A program made the translations under genes and the position numbers. The notes beneath the pieces are model-generated. The model was given only the letters and a program-made list of their open reading frames with translations, ran no database searches and was not told the origin of the DNA. From Terriglobales bacterium (GTDB lineage: Bacteria; Acidobacteriota; Terriglobia; Terriglobales; Acidobacteriaceae), in NCBI GenBank assembly GCA_035573675.1, contig DATMAB010000006.1, positions 62,001 through 126,000 of the forward strand: a stretch of DNA of 64,000 nt, given 5' to 3'. This document shows positions 9,523 through 18,337 of this stretch, piece after piece. Each line of letters opens with the position of its first letter. The first letter of the stretch is position 1.

Positions 9523-10733
9523 GCGCTGCACCGCAATTCGCCGGCCTGGACTTCACGCCGCCTCCGGTGCTGGAGCTCATCCAGAAGCGTTCGCTCATCA
9601 TCGGCGCCGCGGTGCTCGTCTTGTGCGGCATCGGCTGGGGGATGAACGCCGACCAGTTCTTCCGCTCCTACCTGGTCGGCTACATGCTCTGGTTGGGCAT
9701 CAGCCTCGGCTGCTTCGCCTTCCTGCTGGTGCAGCATCTCTCCGGCGGAGGCTGGGGCCTGGTCATTCGCCGCGTGCTCGAGGCCGCTGCCAGCACGCGC
9801 GTCTTTTTCTTCCTGGCTGTGCTCTTTGTTCCAGTGGTGCTCGGCATGGGCCGGCTGTACGAGTGGACGCACGCCGACGCGGTCGCGAAGGACCATTTGC
9901 TCGCTCACAAGGCCGCTTACCTGAACACCGGCTTCTTCCTCGCTCGCGCGGCTTTCTACTTCGCCATCTGGCTCCTCTGGTCACGCTGGCTCGCCATCTG
10001 GTCCGAGCGCCAGGACAAGAGCGCCGACGTCCTGGTCCGCGCTCGCCTGCAATTCATCAGCGGCCCCGGCCTGCTCCTTTACGGCCTCACCGTCACCTTT
10101 GCTGCTGTGGACTGGGTGATGTCGCTCGATCCGCACTGGTTCTCCACCATCTACGGCATGCTGTTCATGGCCGGACAAGGCGTCAGCGCCATGTGCTTCG
10201 TCATCGCCATGGGCGTGCTGCTCACCAGGCACAAGCCCATGTCGGAGATCATGCGCGCCGAGCACTTCCACGATCTCGGCAAACTGATGCTGGCCTGCGT
10301 CATGCTCTGGGCCTATTTCGCTTTCTCCCAGTTCCTTATCATCTGGTCGGGAAACCTGGCCGAAGAAATCCCCTGGTACATCCGCCGCCTGGATAGCGGG
10401 TGGCAATTCGTCGCGCTGGCGCTCATCCTGTTCCACTTTGCGCTGCCCTTCCTGCTTCTGCTGTCGCGCGACCTCAAACGGCACGGGCGGCGCCTGGTGC
10501 GCGTGGCCATTCTCTTGCTGGCTGTGCGCCTGGTAGATCTGTTCTGGCTGGTCGCGCCCAATTTCGAAGCGCAGCACGGCGTCCAGGTCCACTGGCTGGA
10601 CCTGGCGGCGCCGGTCGGTATCGGCGGCATCTGGATGTTTGCCTTTGTCTGGCAGTTGCGGCGGCGGCCGCTCATGCCGCTCTACGATCCACGTCTGAAG
10701 GACATAATGGAATCACAACATGCAGCCCACTGA
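9519..10733 (+). CDS. actF: Alternative complex III membrane subunit ActF
   Basis: Second large polytopic subunit of alternative complex III, 404 residues with about ten transmembrane segments, homologous in plan to ActC. ATG 9519 overlaps the actE stop and is preceded by GGAGGGGGA at 9504-9512, a strong Shine-Dalgarno. The frame extends upstream inside actE but nothing supports that. The C-terminus faces a short overlap of 14 bases with the following small gene, so the two are translationally coupled. Confidence 0.92.
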   Translation: MSAAPQFAGLDFTPPPVLELIQKRSLIIGAAVLVLCGIGWGMNADQFFRSYLVGYMLWLGISLGCFAFLLVQHLSGGGWGLVIRRVLEAAASTRVFFFLAVLFVPVVLGMGRLYEWTHADAVAKDHLLAHKAAYLNTGFFLARAAFYFAIWLLWSRWLAIWSERQDKSADVLVRARLQFISGPGLLLYGLTVTFAAVDWVMSLDPHWFSTIYGMLFMAGQGVSAMCFVIAMGVLLTRHKPMSEIMRAEHFHDLGKLMLACVMLWAYFAFSQFLIIWSGNLAEEIPWYIRRLDSGWQFVALALILFHFALPFLLLLSRDLKRHGRRLVRVAILLLAVRLVDLFWLVAPNFEAQHGVQVHWLDLAAPVGIGGIWMFAFVWQLRRRPLMPLYDPRLKDIMESQHAAH

Positions 10734-11175
10734 GCAAAACCCGCAGCCGGGAGCGCCGCGCGTCGAGTCGACCGACATCAGCGCCCGCCCGGTGTTTCTG
10801 TTTGGCGTGGCGCTGCTGGTCGCTGCCGTCGTCATCTCGGCCGTGTTGTGGGCGCAGTTCCAGTATCTCGACCGTGCCGCCGCCCGCCGCGATCCCGAGG
10901 AAGATCCGATCCTCGCCGAGATGCGTCGCAAGGAACCGCCCCGCATGGGCCAGCCGGACCCGGTCGAGAAATTTCCCGAGCCGCGCCTGCAGTCCAACGC
11001 GGTCATCGAGCTCGACCGCATCCGCTTCACCGAACAGCGCAAGCTCTCGACCTACGGCTGGGTGGACCCCAAGGCCGGGGTCGTGTGGATCCCTATCGAG
11101 CGCGCCATCGAGCTGACCGCCGAACGCGGCCTGCCCGTGCGCCCGCAACCGCAAGCAACACAGAAGAAGGAATGA
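10720..11175 (+). CDS. One-TM protein in the alternative complex III operon, function unassigned
   Basis: A 151-residue protein with a hydrophilic N-terminus, one transmembrane helix (~27-46) and a charged periplasmic domain containing LSTYGWVDPKAGVVWIPIERA. No cofactor motif. It overlaps actF by 14 bases and the SCO gene by four, so it belongs to the operon. The ending (YGWVD...WIPIERAIEL) is a pattern I have seen in small proteins beside respiratory oxidases, but I cannot name a family. It occupies the place where a small accessory subunit such as ActG could be expected; that is inference only. Confidence 0.85.
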   Translation: MQPTEQNPQPGAPRVESTDISARPVFLFGVALLVAAVVISAVLWAQFQYLDRAAARRDPEEDPILAEMRRKEPPRMGQPDPVEKFPEPRLQSNAVIELDRIRFTEQRKLSTYGWVDPKAGVVWIPIERAIELTAERGLPVRPQPQATQKKE

Positions 11176-11177
11176 CG

Positions 11178-12023
11178 ATGTCGCGGCAGTCCACAATCCG
11201 AAGGTTGTCGCTGGCTGTGGTGATCGGACTCGCGTCGCCCGCGTTCGCGCAGCCGCCACAAGCGGCTCCGGCCCAGTCCGGCCTCCCGCCGCTGCTCGAG
11301 CAGGTCGGCATCGACCAGCGGCTCAACGAAACCATCCCCCTCGACCTCGCCTTCCGCGATGAAGCAGGGCGCTCGGTGACGCTCGGCCGGTACTTCGGCA
11401 AGCGGCCCGTGCTGCTTTCCCTCGTTTACTACACCTGCCCGATGCTGTGCGGCCAGGTGCTCAGCGGCACCACCAGCGCCCTGGGAGTGCTGAAGCTCGA
11501 GCCCGGCCGCGACTTCGAGCTCATCAGCGTCAGCATCAACCCCCATGAGACGCCTGCTGACGCCGCCCGCAAGAAGGAAGAAGTGCTCGCGCGCTACCGC
11601 CGTGCGGGCGCTGCCGAAGGCTGGCACTTCCTCACCGGCGAGCAGGCGTCTATTGACGCGCTGGCCAAGGCTGTGGGCTTCCGCTACGCCTATGACGCCA
11701 AGACCGGCCAGTACGCCCATGGCAGCGCCATCATGCTGCTCACGCCCGAGGGCCGCATCGCCCAGTACCGCATGGGGATCGAGTATTCGCCGAAAGACCT
11801 GCGACTCGGGCTGGTCGAAGCTTCCCGGAACAAGATCGGCAACCTGGTGGATCAGGTGTTGCTCTACTGCTATCACTTCGATCCCACCGCCGGACGCTAT
11901 ACCGCCGTCGCCATGAACATCCTGCGGCTGGCGGGCGCCGCCACGGTGCTGGCCCTGGGCACGTTCATCATTGTCATGCTGCGGCGGGATGCAGCGCATG
12001 CCCGCATGGGAGCGAGCGGCTAA
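11178..12023 (+). CDS. SCO1/SenC-family copper chaperone with C-terminal membrane anchor
   Basis: Thioredoxin-fold protein that delivers copper to the CuA centre of cytochrome oxidase. The 281-residue form has a cleavable signal peptide (to about residue 24), the copper-binding CPMLC (Cys87, Cys91) and the distant ligand His181 in YAHGS. A transmembrane segment near 255-275 anchors the C-terminus, unlike classical N-anchored SCO. AGAAGGA ends 6 nt before ATG 11178, which favours this start over ATG 11172 that overlaps the previous stop. It directly precedes coxB, whose CuA site it would load. Confidence 0.9.
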   Translation: MSRQSTIRRLSLAVVIGLASPAFAQPPQAAPAQSGLPPLLEQVGIDQRLNETIPLDLAFRDEAGRSVTLGRYFGKRPVLLSLVYYTCPMLCGQVLSGTTSALGVLKLEPGRDFELISVSINPHETPADAARKKEEVLARYRRAGAAEGWHFLTGEQASIDALAKAVGFRYAYDAKTGQYAHGSAIMLLTPEGRIAQYRMGIEYSPKDLRLGLVEASRNKIGNLVDQVLLYCYHFDPTAGRYTAVAMNILRLAGAATVLALGTFIIVMLRRDAAHARMGASG

Positions 12024-12025
12024 CC

Positions 12026-13015
12026 ATGGGCTTCGACCTTCCACTGTTCCCCGACCAGGCGTCCACCATGGCGACGCGCGTGGACCACCTTTATTTTTAT
12101 CTGCTCGCCGTCTCCGCCTTCTTCACCATCCTCATCACGGCGATGTTGATCTTCTTCGCCATCCGTTATCGCCGCGCCAGGCACCCGAATGCCGTCCCTA
12201 TCGAGGGCTCCACCAAACTGGAACTCGCCTGGACCGGCATTCCGCTGATCATCGCCATGTCCATGTTCGTCTGGGCAGCGAACATCTTCTTCGCCATGAA
12301 TCGGCCGCCGCGCGGCGCCCTGGAGATCTACGCCGTCGGCAAGCAGTGGATGTGGAAGTTCGAGCACGTCGGCGGGCAGCGCGAGATCAATCAGCTCCAT
12401 GTTCCCGTGGGCCGCGACGTCAAGCTCACCATGATTTCCCAGGATGTCATCCACAGCATGTTCTTCCCTGCGTTCCGCGTGAAGCAGGACGTGCTACCCA
12501 ACCGCTACACCACCGTCTGGTTCCATCCCACGAAGATCGGAACCTACCACCTGTTCTGCGCCGAGTATTGCGGCACCAAGCACTCCGGCATGATCGGGCA
12601 GGTGGTAGTGATGGAGCCGGCGCAATATCAGGCCTGGCTGGCCGGCGGCGCCCAGGGCGGTTCACTGGTGGCCTCGGGTGAGCGCCTCTTCCGCGACCTC
12701 GCCTGCGACACCTGCCATCGGCCGGACACCGGCGCCCGCGGGCCCGATCTCGCCGGCCTGTTCGGCAAGCCGGTGCGGTTCGCCGGCGGAGGCTCGGCAG
12801 TCGCCGACGAAACCTACATCCGCGAATCCATCACCAACCCGGCGGCCAAAGTCGTCGAAGGCTTCCAGCCCATCATGCCCACCTTCCAGGGACAGGTCAG
12901 TGAAGAGGGCCTGCTGCAACTGGTGGCCTACATCAAGTCGTTGCAGACGCAGACGCCGGCCGCTGCTCCCGGAGCGCCGCCGGCCGCGGCCGCTCCGCCC
13001 AGAGGGAATCCATGA
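12026..13015 (+). CDS. coxB: Cytochrome c oxidase subunit II with fused cytochrome c domain (caa3 type)
   Basis: Carries the CuA electron-entry site of the heme-copper oxidase. Two N-terminal transmembrane helices are followed by the cupredoxin domain with Cys178, Cys182, His186 and Met189 in [13 protein letters not shown] cytochrome c domain follows with heme motif CDTCH (227-231) and the axial Met in QPIMPTF; this fusion makes it a caa3-type oxidase. A Pro/Ala-rich tail ends the 329 residues. It starts 2 nt after the SCO stop and overlaps coxA by four bases. Confidence 0.95.
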   Translation: MGFDLPLFPDQASTMATRVDHLYFYLLAVSAFFTILITAMLIFFAIRYRRARHPNAVPIEGSTKLELAWTGIPLIIAMSMFVWAANIFFAMNRPPRGALEIYAVGKQWMWKFEHVGGQREINQLHVPVGRDVKLTMISQDVIHSMFFPAFRVKQDVLPNRYTTVWFHPTKIGTYHLFCAEYCGTKHSGMIGQVVVMEPAQYQAWLAGGAQGGSLVASGERLFRDLACDTCHRPDTGARGPDLAGLFGKPVRFAGGGSAVADETYIRESITNPAAKVVEGFQPIMPTFQGQVSEEGLLQLVAYIKSLQTQTPAAAPGAPPAAAAPPRGNP

Positions 13016-14652
13016 GTACCGCTGTCGCCACTGCTCCCGAATCCATCCACCGCCGCCGGCACTATCTCAATGCCGACTACGGCATCCGCTCGTGGCTCTT
13101 CACCACCGACCACAAGCGCATCGCTCTGCTCTACCTGTTCTCCATCACGTTCTTCTTCGCGCTGGGCGGCCTGTTTGCCGTGCTCATCCGCCTGGAGCTG
13201 CTCACGCCCGCCGGCGACCTGATGACCTCGGACACCTACAACAAGGTGTTCACCATGCATGGCATCATGATGGTCTTCTTCTTCCTCATTCCCTCGGTGC
13301 CGGCCACCCTGGGAAATTTCCTCATCCCCATGATGATCGGCGCTCGCGACCTGGCGTTCCCCAAGCTGAACCTCGCCAGTTGGTACCTGTTCATGGCCGG
13401 AGGAGTCTTCGCCCTTTACTCCGTGGTGACCGGCGGCATTGACACCGGCTGGACCTTCTATACGCCGTTCTCCACCACCTACTCCAACACCAAGGTCATT
13501 CCAGCGGCCCTGGGCATCCTTATCGCCGGCTTCTCCTCCATCTTCACCGGGCTCAACTTCATCGTCACTGTGCATCGCATGCGCGCGCCGGGGCTGACCT
13601 GGTTCCGCCTGCCGCTGTTCGTCTGGGCCAACTACGCCGCCAGCCTCATCATGGTGCTGGGCACGCCGGTGCTGGCCATCACCATCATCCTGGTCTTCCT
13701 GGAGCGCGCTTTTCACATCGGCATCTTCGACCCGCGCCTGGGCGGCGATCCTATCCTCTTCCAACATCTCTTCTGGTTCTATTCGCACCCCGCGGTCTAC
13801 ATCATGATCCTGCCCTCGATGGGCGTCATGAGCGAACTGATCTCCGCCTTCTCTCGCAAGCGCGTCTTCGGCTACAGCTTCGTTGCCTTTTCCAGCGTCG
13901 CCATCGCCGTGTTCGGTTTCCTGGTCTGGGGACACCATATGTTCGTCAGCGGGCAGTCCGTCTATGCCGCCATGGTGTTCTCCATCCTCAGCTACCTGGT
14001 CGCCATTCCTTCAGCGGTGAAGGTGTTCAACTGGACGGCCACGCTCTACAAAGGCTCCGTCTCCTACCAGACGCCCATGCTCTACGCCTTCGGCTTCCTG
14101 GGACTGTTCACCATCGGCGGCCTCACCGGCCTGTTCCTCGCCGCCCTGGGCGTGGACGTGCACGTCACCGACACCTACTTCGTGGTCGCTCATTTCCACT
14201 ACATCATGGTCGGCGGCGTCATCATGGGATATCTCGGCGGACTGCACTTCTGGTGGCCAAAGATCACCGGCCGCCTCTATCCCGAAGGTTGGGCCAAGCT
14301 TTCAGCGCTGGTGGTTTTCCTGGGCTTCAACCTCACCTTCTTCCCGCAGTTTGTGCTCGGCTACCTGGGGATGCCGCGCCGCTACCACGCCTACCCCGAG
14401 GAGTTCCAGGTGCTGAACGTGATGTCCAGCGCCGGCGCTTCCATTCTCGGGGTCGGCTATCTGTTGCCGCTGTTCTATCTGCTGTGGTCCATGCGCTACG
14501 GCCCCGAGGCCGGCCCGAACCCGTTCGACGCCCGCGGACTGGAATGGCAAACCGCCTCGCCGCCGCCCACGCACAACTTCGAGCAGGTGCCCATCGTCCA
14601 GGAAGAGGCGTACGCCTACCACGCCGCCCAGGAGGTGCCGGTTGCAGGATAG
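13012..14652 (+). CDS. coxA: Cytochrome c oxidase subunit I
   Basis: Catalytic heme-copper oxidase subunit, 546 residues and about 12 helices. Visible ligands include the low-spin heme His in [16 protein letters not shown], the CuB/tyrosine motif in [15 protein letters not shown] (HPxVY, covalently linked His-Tyr pair), the second CuB pair in [10 protein letters not shown], and the heme a3/a His pair in [12 protein letters not shown]. This is the A-type (D/K channel) pattern. Overlaps coxB (ATGA) and extends 11 bases into coxC. Confidence 0.97.
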   Translation: MSTAVATAPESIHRRRHYLNADYGIRSWLFTTDHKRIALLYLFSITFFFALGGLFAVLIRLELLTPAGDLMTSDTYNKVFTMHGIMMVFFFLIPSVPATLGNFLIPMMIGARDLAFPKLNLASWYLFMAGGVFALYSVVTGGIDTGWTFYTPFSTTYSNTKVIPAALGILIAGFSSIFTGLNFIVTVHRMRAPGLTWFRLPLFVWANYAASLIMVLGTPVLAITIILVFLERAFHIGIFDPRLGGDPILFQHLFWFYSHPAVYIMILPSMGVMSELISAFSRKRVFGYSFVAFSSVAIAVFGFLVWGHHMFVSGQSVYAAMVFSILSYLVAIPSAVKVFNWTATLYKGSVSYQTPMLYAFGFLGLFTIGGLTGLFLAALGVDVHVTDTYFVVAHFHYIMVGGVIMGYLGGLHFWWPKITGRLYPEGWAKLSALVVFLGFNLTFFPQFVLGYLGMPRRYHAYPEEFQVLNVMSSAGASILGVGYLLPLFYLLWSMRYGPEAGPNPFDARGLEWQTASPPPTHNFEQVPIVQEEAYAYHAAQEVPVAG

Positions 14653-15379
14653 CCACGCCGCGGCGGCGCACCATCCCGCCTTCCAGCATCACTTCGAGAC
14701 CATGGAGCAGCAGCGCGAGGCTTCCACCCTCGGCATGTGGCTGTTCCTCATCACCGAGATCCTGTTCTTCGGCGGGATGTTCACTGTCTACCTCGTCTAT
14801 CGCAACTGGTACTTCGCCTCCTTCGCCGCCGGAAGCCTCACGCTCGATCTCACCCTCGGCGCATTCAACACCGTTGTGCTCATCGGCAGCAGCCTCACCA
14901 TGGCTCTGGCCGTTCACAGCGCGGAAACCGGCCAGCGCAACTTGCTGGTGGCCTTTCTCCTCCTGACCATCCTGTTGGGCGCGACCTTCCTGGGCGTCAA
15001 GGCGGTCGAGTACAGCCACAAGTTCGAGGAGCACCACGTCCCCGGGCCTTCCTTCCGTTTCGGCAGCGAGGAACTGCGCCACTTCCACGAGGAAGCCACC
15101 GCTCTGCGCTCCACCCAGATCCATGGCGTCGAGCTGGGCGAAGTGCAGTTGTTCTTTTCGCTCTACTTCGCCATGACCGGCATGCACGCGCTGCACATGG
15201 TCATCGGCATCGGCGTGCTGAGCGTGCTGGCGTGGAAGTCCCGCCGCGGCGTGTATTCGCCGGAATACTTCGCCCCGGTCGAATACGCCGGCCTCTACTG
15301 GCATTTCGTGGATATCGTCTGGATCTTCCTGTTCCCGCTGCTTTACCTCATCACGCGCCACGTGGGGGTGCATCCATGA
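14642..15379 (+). CDS. coxC: Cytochrome c oxidase subunit III
   Basis: Seven-helix-type subunit III of the oxidase, 245 residues. Family signatures are [18 protein letters not shown] near the N-terminus and [20 protein letters not shown] at the end. TTG 14642 is the start: AGGAGGTG at 14630-14637 is correctly spaced and lies inside coxA. The next ATG would remove the N-terminal 25 residues only. Overlap of the stop with the following gene (ATGA) continues the coupled operon. Confidence 0.94.
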   Translation: MQDSHAAAAHHPAFQHHFETMEQQREASTLGMWLFLITEILFFGGMFTVYLVYRNWYFASFAAGSLTLDLTLGAFNTVVLIGSSLTMALAVHSAETGQRNLLVAFLLLTILLGATFLGVKAVEYSHKFEEHHVPGPSFRFGSEELRHFHEEATALRSTQIHGVELGEVQLFFSLYFAMTGMHALHMVIGIGVLSVLAWKSRRGVYSPEYFAPVEYAGLYWHFVDIVWIFLFPLLYLITRHVGVHP

Positions 15380-15672
15380 GCGGACACGTCGTCCCTTTGA
15401 AGGTCTATTTCGCGATTTTCGCCACATTGATGGTGCTGACCGCGCTCACAGTGCGCGTGGCCTTTATCAACCTGGGACCCTACAACGCCGCGGTTGCGCT
15501 GGGAATCGCCACCACCAAGGCCGTGCTGGTCATCCTCTATTTCATGCACCTGCGCTACAGCAGCAAGCTCACCTGGATCGTCGTGCTGGCCGGCTTCTTC
15601 TGGCTGGGCATCTTGCTGGTCATCACCATGACCGACTACGTCACCCGCAGCCTGCCGCATTTGCCCACCTAG
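15376..15672 (+). CDS. Cytochrome c oxidase subunit IV (prokaryotic, CtaF/CoxD type)
   Basis: A 98-residue protein with three transmembrane helices, the last gene of the respiratory operon. The pattern TTKAVLVILYFMHLRYSSKLTW is typical of the short bacterial subunit IV (COX4_pro). ATG 15376 overlaps the coxC stop; the longer open frame upstream is a shadow of coxC. The 98 bp to the next, converging gene contain no obvious terminator hairpin. Confidence 0.9.
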   Translation: MSGHVVPLKVYFAIFATLMVLTALTVRVAFINLGPYNAAVALGIATTKAVLVILYFMHLRYSSKLTWIVVLAGFFWLGILLVITMTDYVTRSLPHLPT

Positions 15673-15770
15673 TTAGAGCGGACCCGGCAGGCAGAAAATG
15701 TTGCCATCCGGTCAACCGCGACTGGCCGAGACGAGTCCAAACCTCTCTCTCTGCCCCTGTGCCTCTGTGG

Positions 15771-16670
15771 CTAAGCCTTCCCCGGCAGCGCATCCCGTAA
15801 TGCCGCCAGCGACTTCTTCGAAAGCGTCGTCACCACCATGACGTTGCGCGCTTTCACTCGCGCCCGCGTGCGCGAGTCGCAGATCACCAGGTCCGCAGCT
15901 TCGGGCGGCGCATCCTTCGGTCCCAGCAGGCACTCCACGATCTCGTGCTTTCTTCCCGCGGCGGACGCGGCCAGCCCCCGCGCCGCCTCAATGAACTCCA
16001 TGCTCTCGGATGCGATGGCGATGACCGAGGGCTCGTCCAGCGCCCGCACCCGTTCCACAAACTCCTTCGCTCGCGGGAATTCCACCGGTACCGGCGCCGA
16101 GCGCCTGGGATACACATCCGGAAACTTTTGCAGCGCATGCACGGGCACGGCCAGCACCGCTCCGAGGGCCAGCCCCGGCGTGGCCTGCAATTCCTGCGGA
16201 GTGCACGCGCTGGCTGGCGACCCGGTCGCTTCCGCCAGGTCGTGCGCGATGATCTGTGCCAGCGCCCGGTCTTCTTCCACTACCAGATAGTGGTCCGGCG
16301 GCTGCTCGGCCATCCGCGCCCGCACCCGCTCGCGAATCTCCTGCAGCTTGTAGCCGCGCTCGCGCGCGAACGCCAGAAAGGCGTTGATCAGTTCGTCGAG
16401 GTCGCGCGCCTGCTCCAGCGCCGTGTGCTCGTCGGGCAGGTTGACGAACACGCCTGCGCCCGGCTTCATGACCACCCAACCCCGCTGCGCCAAGTGCCGG
16501 TAGGCATGGCTCACGGTGTTGTGGTGGATGCCGAGCTGCTTCGCCAGCTCGCGTACGCTGGGCAGCGCATCGCCCGGCTCCAGCTCTCCCGCGCCGATCG
16601 CCACCCGCACCTGCTCGATGATCTGCTCCCGCACCGAAACCGCACCCGTCTTCGACACGAGAATTTTCAT
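15771..16670 (-). CDS. GntR-family transcriptional regulator with a non-standard C-terminal domain
   Basis: N-terminal winged helix typical of GntR (YhcF/YtrA-like): SVREQIIEQVRVAIGAGELEPGDALPSVRELAKQLGIHHNTVSHAYRHL, residues ~13-60. The remaining ~220 residues look like a ligand-sensing alpha/beta domain but match none of the usual FadR, UTRA or aminotransferase partners that I know. ATG 16670 (MKILVSK) is chosen; the frame continues 25 codons upstream through a repeat-like spacer. It lies downstream of the DUF4198 gene with 58 nt between, and converges on the oxidase operon, whose regulation it might affect. Confidence 0.88.
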   Translation of the reverse strand: MKILVSKTGAVSVREQIIEQVRVAIGAGELEPGDALPSVRELAKQLGIHHNTVSHAYRHLAQRGWVVMKPGAGVFVNLPDEHTALEQARDLDELINAFLAFARERGYKLQEIRERVRARMAEQPPDHYLVVEEDRALAQIIAHDLAEATGSPASACTPQELQATPGLALGAVLAVPVHALQKFPDVYPRRSAPVPVEFPRAKEFVERVRALDEPSVIAIASESMEFIEAARGLAASAAGRKHEIVECLLGPKDAPPEAADLVICDSRTRARVKARNVMVVTTLSKKSLAALRDALPGKA

Positions 16671-16728
16671 TGCGTGTGACGGCTGGCAGCCGGAGATCTG
16701 GAAACTTGCAGCTCGAAACTTGAAACCG

Positions 16729-17517
16729 TCATTTCGGCACTTCAAACGTCAGCGTCGCGAAAAAGCTCCGCCAGTCGATCTCCGGATCACCCTGCGCCTC
16801 GACCATGTGGATGAGCCGCGCATACCACAGCCCCGGACGGTCCAGCTTCAACTGGGCGCGTCCGTTGGTGTCTGTTTCCGCGGTCACCGGGAATTCGTGG
16901 CCTTTCACGACCGCGCCCGCATACATCGCGCTTACTCGTACCCCGCCCAGCGGCTTGCCCAGAAACAACACCCGCACCGCGAGCGGCTCGTCTTTGGCGA
17001 GCGTCGCCGGGTCTTTCTCCGGCACGATCTCCAGCGCATGCCCCAAAGCCTCGCTCGCCGCCGTTCCGGCGGCGCCTACCAGCAGCTTGGCGTAACGCGA
17101 GTACAGTTCGCGGCCTTCGCTCGCGCTCTTGCCGCTCTCTGCGCGGGCCCGGATCACGTCCTTGAATCCTTCGCCCTCGATGTAGCCGTTGAAGTCCTTC
17201 GCTGCCAGGCGGATGTAGCGCGGCGCCACGATCATCTCCGCCACTCCGGCCTCCGGTCCTCCCGGCGCGCAGAACTGCTTGCCGCGCTTCGTGCCCTCAA
17301 GCGGCCGAACGCCGCCACCGGCCTTTACCTGGAAGCGCTCCACGCGGTCCGCCGTCACCGCGTTCATGGACGCAGGAAAGTGCTCTCCGATGCGCGCGCA
17401 TACGCGCTTTTCACCCCCGCGCTTTTCAGCCACCAGCCACAAGTCATGCGCGACGCCGTTCGCCGTCAGCAGACCCAGCACTGCCGCACAGATCATGAAA
17501 GTCCGTGTCCTCGACAT
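16729..17517 (-). CDS. Secreted DUF4198 protein
   Basis: 262 residues with a signal peptide ending after GVAHD (the His after cleavage is characteristic: HDLWL). The DUF4198 family comprises periplasmic beta-sandwich proteins often linked to metal (nickel, cobalt) uptake. The C-terminal part (VTAETDTNGRAQLKLDRPGLWYARLIHM) fits the family. ATG 17517 was chosen over an upstream Met because the signal peptide then starts properly, and a TAGAAT -10-like box at 17526-17531 (minus) lies only 8 nt before it. Function not established. Confidence 0.82.
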   Translation of the reverse strand: MSRTRTFMICAAVLGLLTANGVAHDLWLVAEKRGGEKRVCARIGEHFPASMNAVTADRVERFQVKAGGGVRPLEGTKRGKQFCAPGGPEAGVAEMIVAPRYIRLAAKDFNGYIEGEGFKDVIRARAESGKSASEGRELYSRYAKLLVGAAGTAASEALGHALEIVPEKDPATLAKDEPLAVRVLFLGKPLGGVRVSAMYAGAVVKGHEFPVTAETDTNGRAQLKLDRPGLWYARLIHMVEAQGDPEIDWRSFFATLTFEVPK

Positions 17518-17656
17518 AGCGCCGTATTCTACCGGACCCGTCGAACACCGGCGTCTTTGGGCTTTGTCTTTCAATGAATTCAATGAAGAAATGGTTCAAT
17601 GAGCAAATCCTTCATCGCCACTCCGCGTTATACTCTCCCTTCACCCGAGGTGCCTC

Positions 17657-18274
17657 ATGGCCTTCTGCACATCCTGCGGAGCGAATATCCCTGATGCCGC
17701 CGGCTTCTGTACCAGTTGCGGCAAGAAGGTCGAAGGAGCCGTGCCGGTTGCTGCTGCGCCTGCAACTACCGCTCCCGGCGATGCGCCGTCAAAGTCCGGC
17801 AGCGGCCTCAAGATCGTTCTTATCGTGCTGGGCGTCTTCTTCGTCATCGGCATGGTGGTGGTCGGCGCTGTCAGCTACGGCGCCTACCGCATTGCGCAGC
17901 AGGCCCGCATCGAGACCAGCGGCGCTGAGACCCGTGTGGAAACACCCTTCGGCACCGTGGAAACTCATCAGGACGTCGAGAAGGCCGAAGAGTCCCTGGG
18001 CGTCGCTATCTATCCCGGCGCCACCGCGAAGCCCGGCGGCTCCAGTTCAGTCGAGTTCGGCGGCATGAAGGTCGCGAGCGGCGTTTTCGAAACCGACGAC
18101 GATCCCGAGAAGGTGATGGAGTTCTACAAGGAGGAGTTCCCCAAGGCCCGCATCATGGCCCAGGATGGCGACACGCAGTCGCTCATGGCCGACACCAAGG
18201 ACGGCTTCATCACGGTCGCCATCGCACGCCAGGACTCCAAGACCGTCATCACCATTGCCCGCACCGAGAAGTGA
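17657..18274 (+). CDS. Zinc-ribbon membrane protein, function unknown
   Basis: 205 residues. The N-terminus is a zinc ribbon with two CxxC pairs (CTSCG at 4-8 and CTSCG at 18-22). A Pro/Ala linker, one transmembrane helix (~52-72) and an extracytoplasmic domain containing YPGATA and EKVMEFYKEEFP follow; the latter resembles domains of small secreted bacterial proteins of unknown role. ATG 17657 has GAGGTG just upstream. AT-rich repeats with TTTCAATGA flank it on both sides (17571-17610 and 18329-18352). Confidence 0.85.
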   Translation: MAFCTSCGANIPDAAGFCTSCGKKVEGAVPVAAAPATTAPGDAPSKSGSGLKIVLIVLGVFFVIGMVVVGAVSYGAYRIAQQARIETSGAETRVETPFGTVETHQDVEKAEESLGVAIYPGATAKPGGSSSVEFGGMKVASGVFETDDDPEKVMEFYKEEFPKARIMAQDGDTQSLMADTKDGFITVAIARQDSKTVITIARTEK

Positions 18275-18337
18275 TGCGCTCCCGGCGGCCAGGGCTTCGC
18301 GAGAAGCTCCGCTGGTGGGCGCAGGCTTTTCAATGAT

